A stretch of 64,000 nucleotides of DNA from Psychrobacillus sp042945595 (GTDB lineage: Bacteria; Bacillota; Bacilli; Bacillales_A; Planococcaceae): positions 1,116,001 through 1,180,000 of the forward strand of contig NZ_CP168493.1 of NCBI RefSeq assembly GCF_042945595.1. Reading direction: 5' to 3'. Each line of letters begins with the position of its first letter. The first letter of the stretch is position 1. Both the position numbers and the translations under genes were made by a program. This document shows, piece after piece, positions 1-8,748 of this stretch. The notes under the pieces are model-generated. The model ran no database searches, was not told the DNA's origin, and saw only the letters and a program-made list of their open reading frames with translations.

Positions 1-452
1 TCTAAATATGACTTGCTTGTTTTAGTGTAAGTTCTCGCATAGTTTTTAGAGTAGACAGGAGATTGTTTTGGGGATCTCCGAATAATCGGTTGAGGTCCTA
101 TATAATCAGAAAGTAATTCCTTTGCCATTCGTAAATTCATTTTACGGATGGGATTTCTATAGGTGTCATCTAAATGGCCAAGATGGGGCAAATTTTTGAA
201 ATCTTCTTTTACTGGAATTATATGAAAAAAATAGTCTGCACATTGGATTAATACAGAGGATTGCTGTTGACTAAGCTTAGGATTACGGACAAAATGAAGG
301 CCTATTTTTTTTGCTTTGTTTTCAGCTAACATTTTGAATAGAGCTAATTTCTTTAATTCGTAAAGTTGTTTGTTATCAATTGCTGTTTTTGCATGACGAT
401 TAACGGTATAAATAGCAGTAGCAATACGTCCCTCATCTATTGTTCTTATCAT
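1..452 (-). CDS. ykyB: YkyB family protein, 3' part beyond the window
   Basis: The minus frame stays open from an ATG at 452 to the left edge, so the C-terminus is missing. The ATG is preceded by a GGTGGGG ribosome site. The N-terminal part contains the block YTVNRHAKTA, which I recognise from Bacillus YkyB. This is a small conserved soluble protein of unknown function. In B. subtilis ykyB lies in the same neighbourhood as ykuF and ykuL, which fits the genes to the right. No transmembrane or signal sequence is visible in the part present. The 207 bases between it and the next gene form a divergent promoter region in which I see no clear operator. Confidence 0.85.
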   Translation of the reverse strand, partial: MIRTIDEGRIATAIYTVNRHAKTAIDNKQLYELKKLALFKMLAENKAKKIGLHFVRNPKLSQQQSSVLIQCADYFFHIIPVKEDFKNLPHLGHLDDTYRNPIRKMNLRMAKELLSDYIGPQPIIRRSPKQSPVYSKNYARTYTKTSKSYL

Positions 453-659
453 GAAATCCCCACCTAATAAATTTGTTATTTACATAATCATACCAATTTT
501 CTGTTAAATTGTATACAAAAATCAAAGAACTAAACTATTATAACTATATCAAAAATCGCTAAACTAAAGATAATAAGAATAATGTCGATAAAAAAGAGTG
601 AAGTAATATTTGAAATTTGTATCCTATTTGTTAAGTTGTGATACGTATTGGAGGGCTAC

Positions 660-2723
660 ATGAACAATTCAGAAGAAATAAAACTTGCTATTAATAATCA
701 TTTAGTTGATGTAATTCACGAAAACCCGCTAACATTTACTTTTTTAATTGAAAAAAATAAAAAAAGTGAGTTTTCCATTAAATACGCTAATAATGCAGCA
801 GCAAGTTTTTTTACCAATACTTTTCAAAATCCACAACAGTTTTTTTCACAGGAAGTCTGGGACGAGTTTCGTTTATTAATAAATGCTTTCTTAGATGAAA
901 AGCAAAAGGTGTTTCATAATTTTCCGCTTACTTTTCAAGGTAATTTATATCTATTTGATATTTCAATTGTTTACTTACAAGATGACACGAGCAAGGTGTT
1001 TGGAATTACGATGATCAATAAAACGGAAAGTGAACAGGAAAATATTACATTAACAAAGATAAAAGAGAAATACTATTCACTAGTTGATAATAACACAGAT
1101 GCCTTTTTATTAATTGATGAAAATGGGGTTATTTGTTATTCAAATACGGTTACATTAAAAACTTTAGGTTACGATTTGGAAAAACTCTTAAATCATCCAA
1201 TTGAGCAATTTATAGAAGAGAACTCATTGAGAAATTTTAAAATTATGATGAAGCAAACTTTAAGTGGCTTCGCTACTGAAATGCAAAATTGTCTCATTCA
1301 ACATGCTAATGGTCATTATTTGCATTTATACATGAAAGCAATTCCAGTCAAAACCCAAGACCATGTAAATGAATTTCATTTAGTTATACGAGATACAACG
1401 ATCAATACAGAAGAAAAGGACAAATTATATTATTTAGCTTATCACGACCAATTAACCGGTTTATGGAATCGACGAGCTTTAAAAGAGCATTTACGAGAAA
1501 ATTTAATCAAGGCAGCAGATGGATCAACAAATGAAATGGCCATTTTGCGAATTGACTTAGATCGATTCAAACTTATTAATGAATCGCTAGGCTATAATTA
1601 TGGTGATGAGTTGTTGAAGAAAATTGCAAATCGACTTATTCTTTTTTTAGATAAATCATGTAATCTATACAGGCAAAGTGGAGATGAATTCGTTTATATA
1701 TTGAAAGGGAAATCGAGAGAAGAGACGAGTTTATTTGCAGAAAATATTTTAAAAGAACTGTCGAAGCCAATTTTCTTAGATTATCAAGAATATTTTGTTA
1801 CTGCATCTATCGGAATTTCTATGTACCCTTATGATGGCAAAAAGATGGACGAGCTGCTCATTAAAGCAGACCAGGCTTTATATGTAGCGAAAGACAGAGG
1901 TAGAGCACATTATCGTTACTATCAACAGCAAATGATTTTGTCTTTTCCAAACGAAGCATTAATGGAATCTCATTTAAGGAGAGCAATTGAAAAAGAAGAA
2001 CTTTCTATTCATTTTCAACCGCAAGTAAATTTAGTAACAGACGAGGTTAATTCTTTTGAGGCTTTGATTCGTTGGAATAATCGAAAGTTTGGCTATGTGA
2101 CACCTATGCAATTTATTCCGTTAGCTGAGGAATCAGGTATGATTATGCAAATAGGTGATTGGGTATTAGAAGAAGTTTGTAGGCAATTAAAGAATTGGCA
2201 AGAAAAAGGTCATCGTCCTGTTAGAATTGCCGTAAATATTTCACCAAAACAATTCAAGCAAGAAAACTTTGCTATAAAAATACTAGAAAAAATTAATAAA
2301 TACCAAATAAGTCCTTGTTCTTTAGAAATTGAAATTACTGAAAGTGCAATGACAGATATGCATGATACGTTTGCGATGCTAAAAGAATTGAAGGACATTG
2401 GAGTAATCATTTCTATTGATGACTTTGGTACAGGCTATTCATCTTTAAGTTACTTGAAGAAATACCCTATTGATATTATTAAAATTGATCAATCCTTTAT
2501 TAAGAATATTGAATCAGATGAAAAAAATGCAGCAATTGCAACAACAATTATTCGTCTTGCTCATAGTTTAGGAATGGAGGTTATAGCAGAAGGTGTAGAA
2601 AAGGGTATGCAAGTAGAAATATTAAAAGCAGCGAATTGTCAAAAAGCGCAAGGCTATTTTTTTAGTAGACCTATACCGATTGCTGATATTAATGAGGCAT
2701 ATATGCAGATTACAAAACTGTAA
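660..2723 (+). CDS. PAS-GGDEF-EAL cyclic-di-GMP turnover protein
   Basis: A 687-residue cytoplasmic protein. The frame is open from a TTG at 648, but that codon lies inside the GGAGGG ribosome site, so the ATG at 660 is chosen. A PAS-like sensor region (about 130-245) is followed by a GGDEF domain with SGDEF at residues 340-344 and the upstream RIDLDRFK block. The C-terminal EAL domain has EAL at 467-469, EITES, DDFGTGYSSL near 587, KIDQSF and AEGVE. All EAL metal and catalytic motifs look intact, so phosphodiesterase activity is likely. The SGDEF variant can still be a cyclase in other proteins. No membrane segments are seen. Net direction (making or breaking c-di-GMP) cannot be read from sequence. 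It is monocistronic and ends in its own terminator. Confidence 0.93.
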   Translation: MNNSEEIKLAINNHLVDVIHENPLTFTFLIEKNKKSEFSIKYANNAAASFFTNTFQNPQQFFSQEVWDEFRLLINAFLDEKQKVFHNFPLTFQGNLYLFDISIVYLQDDTSKVFGITMINKTESEQENITLTKIKEKYYSLVDNNTDAFLLIDENGVICYSNTVTLKTLGYDLEKLLNHPIEQFIEENSLRNFKIMMKQTLSGFATEMQNCLIQHANGHYLHLYMKAIPVKTQDHVNEFHLVIRDTTINTEEKDKLYYLAYHDQLTGLWNRRALKEHLRENLIKAADGSTNEMAILRIDLDRFKLINESLGYNYGDELLKKIANRLILFLDKSCNLYRQSGDEFVYILKGKSREETSLFAENILKELSKPIFLDYQEYFVTASIGISMYPYDGKKMDELLIKADQALYVAKDRGRAHYRYYQQQMILSFPNEALMESHLRRAIEKEELSIHFQPQVNLVTDEVNSFEALIRWNNRKFGYVTPMQFIPLAEESGMIMQIGDWVLEEVCRQLKNWQEKGHRPVRIAVNISPKQFKQENFAIKILEKINKYQISPCSLEIEITESAMTDMHDTFAMLKELKDIGVIISIDDFGTGYSSLSYLKKYPIDIIKIDQSFIKNIESDEKNAAIATTIIRLAHSLGMEVIAEGVEKGMQVEILKAANCQKAQGYFFSRPIPIADINEAYMQITKL

Positions 2724-2752
2724 ATTTCTTTTTAGAGATTTACGGTTTTTAT
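2714..2752 (+). terminator. Rho-independent terminator of the GGDEF/EAL gene
   Basis: An inverted repeat AAAACTGTAAAT / ATTTACGGTTTT, with the stop codon inside the left arm, is followed by a T-rich tract. Confidence 0.75.
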
Positions 2753-2773
2753 TTTATTGTTATGATAAAATAA

Positions 2774-2791
2774 TGAGTGAATATTCATTCA
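2774..2791. promoter_or_regulatory. FadR operator upstream of fadH
   Basis: The 18-base near-palindrome TGAGTGAATATTCATTCA matches the known Bacillus FadR (YsiA) box, with the half-sites TGAATGA and TCATTCA. It lies 24 bases before the fadH start. In B. subtilis fadHG is a FadR-repressed operon relieved by long-chain acyl-CoA. Use of the site here is inferred from motif and position. Confidence 0.85.
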
Positions 2792-2814
2792 ACTTATAAA
2801 AGGGGTGTAGATGG

Positions 2815-3582
2815 ATGTTAAAGGGAAAGACAATCATTGTTACTGGCGGATCAAATGGAATGGGAAAGTATATGGCAATGAAATTTGTAGCTGAAGGAGC
2901 AAATGTTGTCATAACTGGGCGAGATTTAGAAAAACTAGAACATACTAAGAAAGAAATTGAAGTTAACGGTAATTCTATTTCTGTTTTTCAAATGGATGTG
3001 CGTAATCCAGAACATGTCGCAGCAATGATTGAGTTTACAGATAAAACCTATGGTCAAATTGATGGTTTAGTAAATAATGCAGCGGGAAATTTTATTGTGA
3101 AAACGGAAAAACTTTCTCCGAATGGTTGGAAAACAGTTATTGATATTGTATTAAATGGAACATTTTACTGTTCAAATGCTGTCGGAAACTATTGGATTGA
3201 AAAAGGGGGCAAAGGTTCTATATTAAATATGCTTGCAACTTATGCGTGGGGAGCAGGAGCAGGTATTGCTCATTCTGCAGCTGCAAAAGCTGGAGTGATG
3301 TCTCTTACACGAACTCTTGCAGTAGAATGGGGTTCTAAATATGGAATACGAGTGAATGGTATTGCACCAGGTCCAATTGAGCGAACTGGTGGAGCAGATA
3401 GGCTTTGGGAATCAGAAGAGGCTGCGAAAAGAACAATTAAATCTGTTCCTCTTGGACGCCTTGGTAAACCGGAAGAAATCGCTGAACTTGCAACGTTTAT
3501 GTTGTCCGAGAAGGCTTCCTATATGAACGGTGAAATTGTAACGTTAGATGGTGGTCAGTGGTTGAACCAATTTCCATTCTAA
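2815..3582 (+). CDS. fadH: 2,4-dienoyl-CoA reductase (SDR family)
   Basis: A 255-residue short-chain dehydrogenase that removes double bonds of dienoyl-CoA during beta-oxidation of unsaturated fatty acids, using NADPH. TGGSNGMG at 10-17 is the nucleotide loop, and NNAAG is at 87-91. The usual YxxxK catalytic pair is replaced by S154-AAA-K158, which is typical of dienoyl-CoA reductases rather than ordinary SDRs. The start follows AGGGGTG. An overlapping ATG at 2811 is out of frame. A FadR box lies just upstream, supporting the assignment. B. subtilis has a partner gene fadG after fadH, but here darB follows instead. Confidence 0.93.
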   Translation: MLKGKTIIVTGGSNGMGKYMAMKFVAEGANVVITGRDLEKLEHTKKEIEVNGNSISVFQMDVRNPEHVAAMIEFTDKTYGQIDGLVNNAAGNFIVKTEKLSPNGWKTVIDIVLNGTFYCSNAVGNYWIEKGGKGSILNMLATYAWGAGAGIAHSAAAKAGVMSLTRTLAVEWGSKYGIRVNGIAPGPIERTGGADRLWESEEAAKRTIKSVPLGRLGKPEEIAELATFMLSEKASYMNGEIVTLDGGQWLNQFPF

Positions 3583-3691
3583 AAAATTATCAATAGTTTG
3601 TAAGCGATTCCATAGTTTTTTATTCCTCGCATATGCTATCATAGTTATATAGGTTATGTTTTCATATAATGAGAACAAACAAAGGAGTAGA

Positions 3692-4138
3692 ATGCGAATG
3701 ATTTCTGTAAGCAACAAAGACTTTTTACAAATTCCTATTGAGGATTACATCATCTCTGCGGAGAAAGTAGCTCATGTCCAATTAGGTAATAACGCGGAGC
3801 ACGCGTTGTTAGTATTAACAAAAACAGGTTACTCTTCTATTCCTGTTTTGGATGTGAAATACCGACTTCAAGGATTAATAAGTACCCAACAAATAACAGA
3901 TGAAATTTTAGGATTAGAGCATATTGAATATGAAAGACTACCTTTATTAAAAGTAGATGACATAATGAAAACAGATCTACCAGTAATTCATGTTAATGAA
4001 AAATTTCAAAAAGGGCTAGATTTATTAGTAAATAACCCTTATGTGTGTGTTGTAGATGATGAACGAACTTTTATAGGAATTTTAACAAGAAGAGTTATTT
4101 TAAAACAAATGAAAAAATATTTATATCAACACGAATAA
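3692..4138 (+). CDS. darB: CBS-domain c-di-AMP sensor DarB (YkuL/CbpB)
   Basis: A protein of about 148 residues made of two CBS motifs (roughly 15-70 and 85-140). Its similarity and locus match Bacillus YkuL, now DarB. The frame is open from 3656, but the AAAGGAG site at 3681-3687 points to ATG 3692 (spacing 4) or ATG 3698 (spacing 10). Either is possible. In B. subtilis apo-DarB binds the (p)ppGpp enzyme Rel and pyruvate carboxylase, and c-di-AMP releases it. A pyc gene lies 43 kb downstream in this window. It is monocistronic with a strong terminator. Confidence 0.9.
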   Translation: MRMISVSNKDFLQIPIEDYIISAEKVAHVQLGNNAEHALLVLTKTGYSSIPVLDVKYRLQGLISTQQITDEILGLEHIEYERLPLLKVDDIMKTDLPVIHVNEKFQKGLDLLVNNPYVCVVDDERTFIGILTRRVILKQMKKYLYQHE

Positions 4139-4157
4139 TAAGGAATATGGGGAATAG

Positions 4158-4191
4158 AAGAAGGCCTAGCACCAAAGGCTTTCTTTTTTTT
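4158..4191 (+). terminator. Terminator after darB
   Basis: The hairpin GAAGGCCT / AGGCTTTC with an 8-base loop is followed by a run of eight T. Confidence 0.85.
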
Positions 4192-4435
4192 GAAAAGAGG
4201 ATTTTTTTGAATAGTAAAGCAACAAAACGACAGTAACAGATCACGTCTTTTGATTAACCACTTTCTTACATAAAATACTTGTAAGGAAAGCATTAAAATC
4301 TTCGTTAGAATTTGTTTGTTTTCGTTTCGGTTTGGACGAAGGTACAATTTCGGGCACACAGTGTTTTTTTTATTACGCATAATATAGAACGGATTTTTTA
4401 TATAGTGCGCACTAAAGAGGCTCTATTATGTGACC

Positions 4436-4575
4436 GCTAGGATTTTCGCTACAGGGAGGACGCTTTCCGCCGGGTGAGCGATGAGCCATCGCCGACGCTA
4501 CGCGTTCGCCTGCGATTGCTCATCTGTCTCACTCATCCGGCTGGAGTCGCCGCCCTTTCGCTACAATCCCATAGG
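4436..4575 (+). repeat. GC-rich dispersed repeat, copy 1 (forward)
   Basis: The block runs from GGAGGACGCTTTCCGCCGGG through GAGCGATGAGCCATCGCC to GGCTGGAGTCGCCGCC and CGCTACAATCC. It is clearly richer in GC than its surroundings. The same ends and core recur inverted at 5050-5225 and forward at 58665-58860. Confidence 0.8.
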
Positions 4576-4624
4576 ACCTTGCTAACTATTCAATAACACC
4601 AAATACAATTGTCCGATAAATTAT

Positions 4625-4945
4625 GAGCAACATTGGATGCTTTTTTCGCAACATTAAGAGGCATATGCACAATATAGGACGTGGTACTCGCAACATTCTT
4701 GGACATTTGCGCAATATATTGATTGCTTGTACCAATACTAATAATCTCATGTCAAGTAAAAGCTTTGTTATAAGACAAACGTCTTTATTTATAGGTTTAA
4801 TTTGGCATGGGATGACACCTATTAATGTACAATATCCATATATTTCTGCATAACGGAAGCTATCTTGCGAGTTAGGTGTATGATCTTGCCATTAGCATAC
4901 TTTACTTTGCGATTTGCGGCTTCAATCTTGCAATTAGCGAAAAAT
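4625..4945. repeat. Degenerate repeat with a 20-22 base period
   Basis: The words GCAACATT / GCACAATAT / GCGCAATAT start at about 4626, 4648, 4668, 4690 and 4710. A second set, CTTGCGAGTTAG / CTTGCCATTAGC / TTTGCGATTTGC / CTTGCAATTAGC, starts at about 4864, 4884, 4906 and 4927. Both keep a spacing near 21 bases. The short frame across the first set reads as heptads of xNI (SNI, RNI, HNI, RNI, RNI). I treat this as a by-product of the DNA period, not a protein. Confidence 0.6.
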
Positions 4946-5049
4946 AAGCATGCATCTTATAAGCGAAAGCACCTATCCTGTGGTAACGAATCCTAATTGC
5001 TCATAATTTACATGACAGCACTCACTAAATAGCCGGCAACTCACGTTGA

Positions 5050-5225
5050 TTGTAGCGTAAGGCGGCGACTCCTGCCGGAATAGCAAATATATTTTGCGAC
5101 GAAAGCGAAGCGGCAGGAGCATGAGCTGAAGACCCTGGACTGAGCGCAAGCGAGGGAAGCGGCTGAAGCCATGCCGGCGGAAAGCGTCCGGCCTGAAGCG
5201 GAAATCAAAGCGAAAACCAACTAGT
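5050..5225 (-). repeat. GC-rich dispersed repeat, copy 2 (inverted)
   Basis: Reverse-strand version of copy 1: TTGTAGCGTAAGGCGGCGAC at the left and GCCGGCGGAAAGCGTCCGGC at the right. It holds an inner module TTTTGCGACGA...CGGCAGGAGCA (5092-5119) that recurs inside the repeat at 36531-36562. Confidence 0.75.
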
Positions 5226-5394
5226 GTGCACTATATAAACACTGCGTTCCTAAGAGCGATGCTAGTTTATATAGATGCTGCATGTATAAAGTTAAGCGGT
5301 AATTTACTGGTCATTTTTGGCTAATCAACAGGTCAGTCAACAAATATTAAATGACTTTTGTATATGAAATACCTAAAAAGATGGGAGCATAAAT

Positions 5395-6270
5395 ATGACT
5401 TCGGATTTCTTAATAATTAAAATATTGGCGGAAGAACAAAATATGAGAAAAGCGGCGGAGCGACTTTTTTTATCTCAGCCAGCTCTTTCATTACGCTTAC
5501 AAACGATTGAAAAAGATTGGAACGCGAAACTTTTTTTGCGTTCACAAAAAGGGTTAACGCCTACGCCAGCCGGGGAGCTTGTTATCGAGTTTGCAAATAA
5601 CTTGATTTTGCAAAAAGAAGAGGTATTGGAAAGTATTCAATCGTTAACATCCAAAGTGCATGGAACACTAAAAATTGCCTGTGCCTCAATAGTTGGACAA
5701 AATTGGCTACCGAAAGTATTAAAGGATTTTGTACAAACATATCCGGAAGCGAAAATTTCTCTCCTTACCGGATGGAGTTCTGAAATTGTAAAATCTCTTT
5801 ATGATGGAGAAGCGCATATTGGAATTGTACGTGGACAAACGGATTGGAAAGGAACGAAAACACATCTGTTTCGGGATACGCTTTACTTAGTTGATAAAGA
5901 GATGACTTCTGTCGAAGATGTGTTAACGACAGAAAAACCATTTATTCAATTCAAAAGTGATTCGAACTATTATCAAGAAATTCAACAATGGTGGCAAAAG
6001 CACTTTTCTACAAATCCCAAAAGACAAATAATTGTAGACCAAATCGAAACATGCAAACAAATGGCGTTAAATGGTATTGGATATGCAATTCTTCCATCCA
6101 TTACACTGAATGGTCATGAAGATGTACATAAAATACCTTTAACAAATCAAGAAGAGCAATTTGAGTTAACGAGAGATACTTGGTTGATTGGTTACGATGC
6201 AGCATTTGAACTTCCTCAAGTAGATGCGTTTGTTAAAATTGTTAATAAACACGCAAAAAAGTTTCAATAA
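5395..6270 (+). CDS. ccpC: LysR-type regulator CcpC
   Basis: A 291-residue LysR-family regulator. The N-terminal winged helix includes the block NMRKAAERLFLSQPALSLRL, nearly identical to B. subtilis CcpC. The C-terminal effector domain carries the equally characteristic blocks LLTGWSSEIVKSLY and IETCKQMALNGIGYAILPS. CcpC represses TCA-branch genes (citrate synthase, aconitase) and responds to citrate. The start follows GGGAGC. It sits downstream of ykuL/darB as in B. subtilis (ykuM). It is separated from darB by the repeat island, so it must have its own promoter within 5238-5394, where I see no certain -35/-10 pair. Confidence 0.92.
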   Translation: MTSDFLIIKILAEEQNMRKAAERLFLSQPALSLRLQTIEKDWNAKLFLRSQKGLTPTPAGELVIEFANNLILQKEEVLESIQSLTSKVHGTLKIACASIVGQNWLPKVLKDFVQTYPEAKISLLTGWSSEIVKSLYDGEAHIGIVRGQTDWKGTKTHLFRDTLYLVDKEMTSVEDVLTTEKPFIQFKSDSNYYQEIQQWWQKHFSTNPKRQIIVDQIETCKQMALNGIGYAILPSITLNGHEDVHKIPLTNQEEQFELTRDTWLIGYDAAFELPQVDAFVKIVNKHAKKFQ

Positions 6271-6339
6271 CCATTAGAGAAAGGAACTTTCAATTGAAAT
6301 TAACGTACTAATACATATAAAGACTAAGGGGGACAATGT

Positions 6340-8748
6340 ATGCTTATTCGAAAGTTTGCGTTGGTTATTATAGCACTATTTATATATTTTACATTACTAC
6401 CAACAATTGATGTTTTGGCCGCTCCTAACTTACAAGTAAAAACAACGGCTGGCTTTAATGGAAAGGCTAAATACGGAGAGGGTCTGCCAATCACCATTAC
6501 CGTGGAAAATAAAGGAGATGCTTTTTCGGGAGATATCGTACTTGATATTTTAGATTCAAATAATCTTGGCAATGCACAAGCAATCCCTTTTGAGATTGGA
6601 GCAGGAGAGACAAAGACAATTCAAATAGCTGCATCAGGATTGACAGAAGATTATATGTATCAAGGATCTAATGCTCAGTTAATTCATTTTTACGAAGGTG
6701 GTTGGAAAAAAGGAAAGTCAATCGATTATAAAGGCACAAAGAATTTAAGAGCAACCTTTGTAGACCCAGCTACTATTATTTATTTTACATTAACAAATAG
6801 TGCAGATCGATTAAAAGTACTTAGTCAAATTAAACAACAAAACCAAATAAGTGGTGAAGTGATTCATGTTGCTCAAATGAGTAATTTTACATTACCAACG
6901 GAAGCAACAGCATGGCAGATGGCTGATTACATCATTATCGATGAATTTGTTCTGACTGATTTAGCAGAGAAGCAACAACAGGCACTTATTGATTATGTCA
7001 GTAGCGGGGGAATTATTGTAATTGGAGCTTCTGATAATACAACAGCAGAACTAGGAAAGCTTGGAGAATATTTACCGTTAACACTAAAAACAAACACTCA
7101 AACGTTAGCAGCAGAAAAAGTTCGTGAATTTACCGCGAATAACTTATTGTCAGATGATTTAAAAGTCACTAAGGCTTCGCTGAATGAAGGGGCTACACAA
7201 CTACTTGATCTTGATGGAACAATATTAGCTGCAAAAAGAAAATTAGGTAGTGGTACGATCATCCAAACAACATTTTCGCTTGGGGATGAGCCTTTAGCAA
7301 AAGACCCAGTATATAGCGACTTAATGGCTACTATTTTGCAGTCTATTAAAATACAAAATACTTCAAATATGTATGGCTCCAATTACAACACTAAAAACCA
7401 ATTAATATATGAATTAGGAAGTACAAATTCCTTATTCAGTTCGTTTAAAGTATCAACACCATTAATGATCGTTATTGTTTTAGTGTATATGATCTTAGTT
7501 GGGCCGCTATTATATATTATATTGAAAAGAATAGACAAAAGAGGATTTGCCTGGGGCATAATTCCATTAACAGCTATTGTTGCCTCAGCTGCAATCTTTG
7601 GATATGGAGCTAAGGATCGTATTGCACGTCCACAAGTTCAGCAATCTTCCTTTCTATATGTCAATGAAGATAAAAGTATAAATGGATATTATGTGGAATC
7701 TCTTTTAAGCAACAAAAGTGGAGAGTTTTCTTTTGAAGCTCCTTCCTCTACAACAATGGTCGCCCAAAGAAATACGAATTCGTTCACTGGCCAGTCTCCT
7801 AACTTACATGAAAAAGTCATTTTAGAAAAACATGCGACAAATAGTGAGTTGACTTTTAGAGACGTAGGTTACTGGTCCGTATCTTCTTTTCTAGGAGATG
7901 CACATCTTCAAAATGTTGGGAAATTTGCAGTCGATCTTCGTGTAGAAGCAAGTAAAATAATTGGAACAGTTCAAAATGATTTTCCTTTCACACTAAAAGA
8001 TGCATCTATATGGTCGGGAAGTAAACTGATTAAACTAGGTGATCTTCAACCTGGAGAAAAAATAGAAGTGAATAAAGAACTTGGATCAGTCATGGTAACA
8101 CCTACTTCGAACCCGTATATTAATCGAAAATACGGCATGCCATTACCAAATGTAGTTGATTTATTTGATCAAAGAAAACAGTCCTTATACGCTTCTAGTC
8201 AAATGTTTAATCAACTAGGAACTAGCCCAGCAGTAACTGCATTTTCAGAAGACAATATTATTCCAATTGAATTGAAAAACAAGAAAGTAGAAATGTCTGC
8301 ACTTCATTTAATTATTCAACCATTTAAAGCAGAAACTATTTTGGCAGGGGATTTTGTACTTCCTGCAAATACGTTTACTGTAAATGTGAATACAGATACT
8401 TCTGGAAAGTATATGCAACCAGTTGAAAATAGTAATTTAGAGTGGGATTTGGAAAATGGAGAATATAATGTATACTGGAAAATTGCCGATACAATTCCTA
8501 CTGATAAAATAACATGGACGCAATTGCAAATAGCAAATACAGATCGTAATTCGCAAACTATTGAAATTTGGAATACTGCAACTCAAGCTTTTGAAGAAAT
8601 TGACGAAAGTAGATATACAGTAACTGAAAATATTCAAAACTATCTTAACGATGCAGGAGAAATATATTACAAATTGCATAAAAAATCTGTTCAAGGAGAT
8701 TCATTTACGAGACTTCCAGAAATACGTTTAAAAGGAGAGGTTCAATAA
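6340..8748 (+). CDS. Large membrane-anchored extracytoplasmic protein of an ABC operon
   Basis: An 802-residue protein with a secretion signal (residues 1-27, ending near VLAA). An Ig/CARDB-like extracellular segment follows (about 30-110). Next comes an alpha/beta segment with ADYIIIDEF and GGIIVIGAS, resembling a glutamine-amidotransferase-like fold. Two membrane helices (about 375-395 and 405-425) and a large C-terminal beta-rich region of some 375 residues complete it. I know no experimentally assigned function. The ATPase gene starts on its last stop base (TAATG overlap), so the two are translationally coupled. The operon continues with an ABC permease and decayed coiled-coil and vWA genes. 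That context suggests a multi-protein envelope complex, but this is inference. Confidence 0.75.
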   Translation: MLIRKFALVIIALFIYFTLLPTIDVLAAPNLQVKTTAGFNGKAKYGEGLPITITVENKGDAFSGDIVLDILDSNNLGNAQAIPFEIGAGETKTIQIAASGLTEDYMYQGSNAQLIHFYEGGWKKGKSIDYKGTKNLRATFVDPATIIYFTLTNSADRLKVLSQIKQQNQISGEVIHVAQMSNFTLPTEATAWQMADYIIIDEFVLTDLAEKQQQALIDYVSSGGIIVIGASDNTTAELGKLGEYLPLTLKTNTQTLAAEKVREFTANNLLSDDLKVTKASLNEGATQLLDLDGTILAAKRKLGSGTIIQTTFSLGDEPLAKDPVYSDLMATILQSIKIQNTSNMYGSNYNTKNQLIYELGSTNSLFSSFKVSTPLMIVIVLVYMILVGPLLYIILKRIDKRGFAWGIIPLTAIVASAAIFGYGAKDRIARPQVQQSSFLYVNEDKSINGYYVESLLSNKSGEFSFEAPSSTTMVAQRNTNSFTGQSPNLHEKVILEKHATNSELTFRDVGYWSVSSFLGDAHLQNVGKFAVDLRVEASKIIGTVQNDFPFTLKDASIWSGSKLIKLGDLQPGEKIEVNKELGSVMVTPTSNPYINRKYGMPLPNVVDLFDQRKQSLYASSQMFNQLGTSPAVTAFSEDNIIPIELKNKKVEMSALHLIIQPFKAETILAGDFVLPANTFTVNVNTDTSGKYMQPVENSNLEWDLENGEYNVYWKIADTIPTDKITWTQLQIANTDRNSQTIEIWNTATQAFEEIDESRYTVTENIQNYLNDAGEIYYKLHKKSVQGDSFTRLPEIRLKGEVQ

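Larger units (their letters stand above)
4399..5237. repeat. 0.84-kb repeat island bounded by terminal inverted repeats
   Basis: This gene-free 1.25-kb gap (4139-5394) holds a segment bounded by TATATAGTGCGCACTA (4399-4414) and TAGTGTGCACTATATA (5222-5237). These are inverted copies matching at 15 of 16 positions. Inside are two inverted copies of a GC-rich repeat (4436-4575 and 5050-5225) around a central block of 21-base periodic sequence. No transposase or credible protein gene is present. It could be a non-autonomous mobile element or a nest of separate repeats. Confidence 0.6.

Noticed and set aside
4126..4380. Minus-strand open frame of 84 codons after darB
   Set aside because: It crosses the darB terminator, has no ribosome site and has a composition like translated intergenic DNA.
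4623..4853. Plus-strand open frame of 76 codons with xNI heptads
   Set aside because: It is explained by the 21-base DNA period. The start has no ribosome site and the frame ends in unrelated sequence.
4436..5225. Possible CRISPR array from regularly spaced repeats
   Set aside because: Repeats are degenerate, spacing near 21 bases leaves no spacers, and no cas genes are present.
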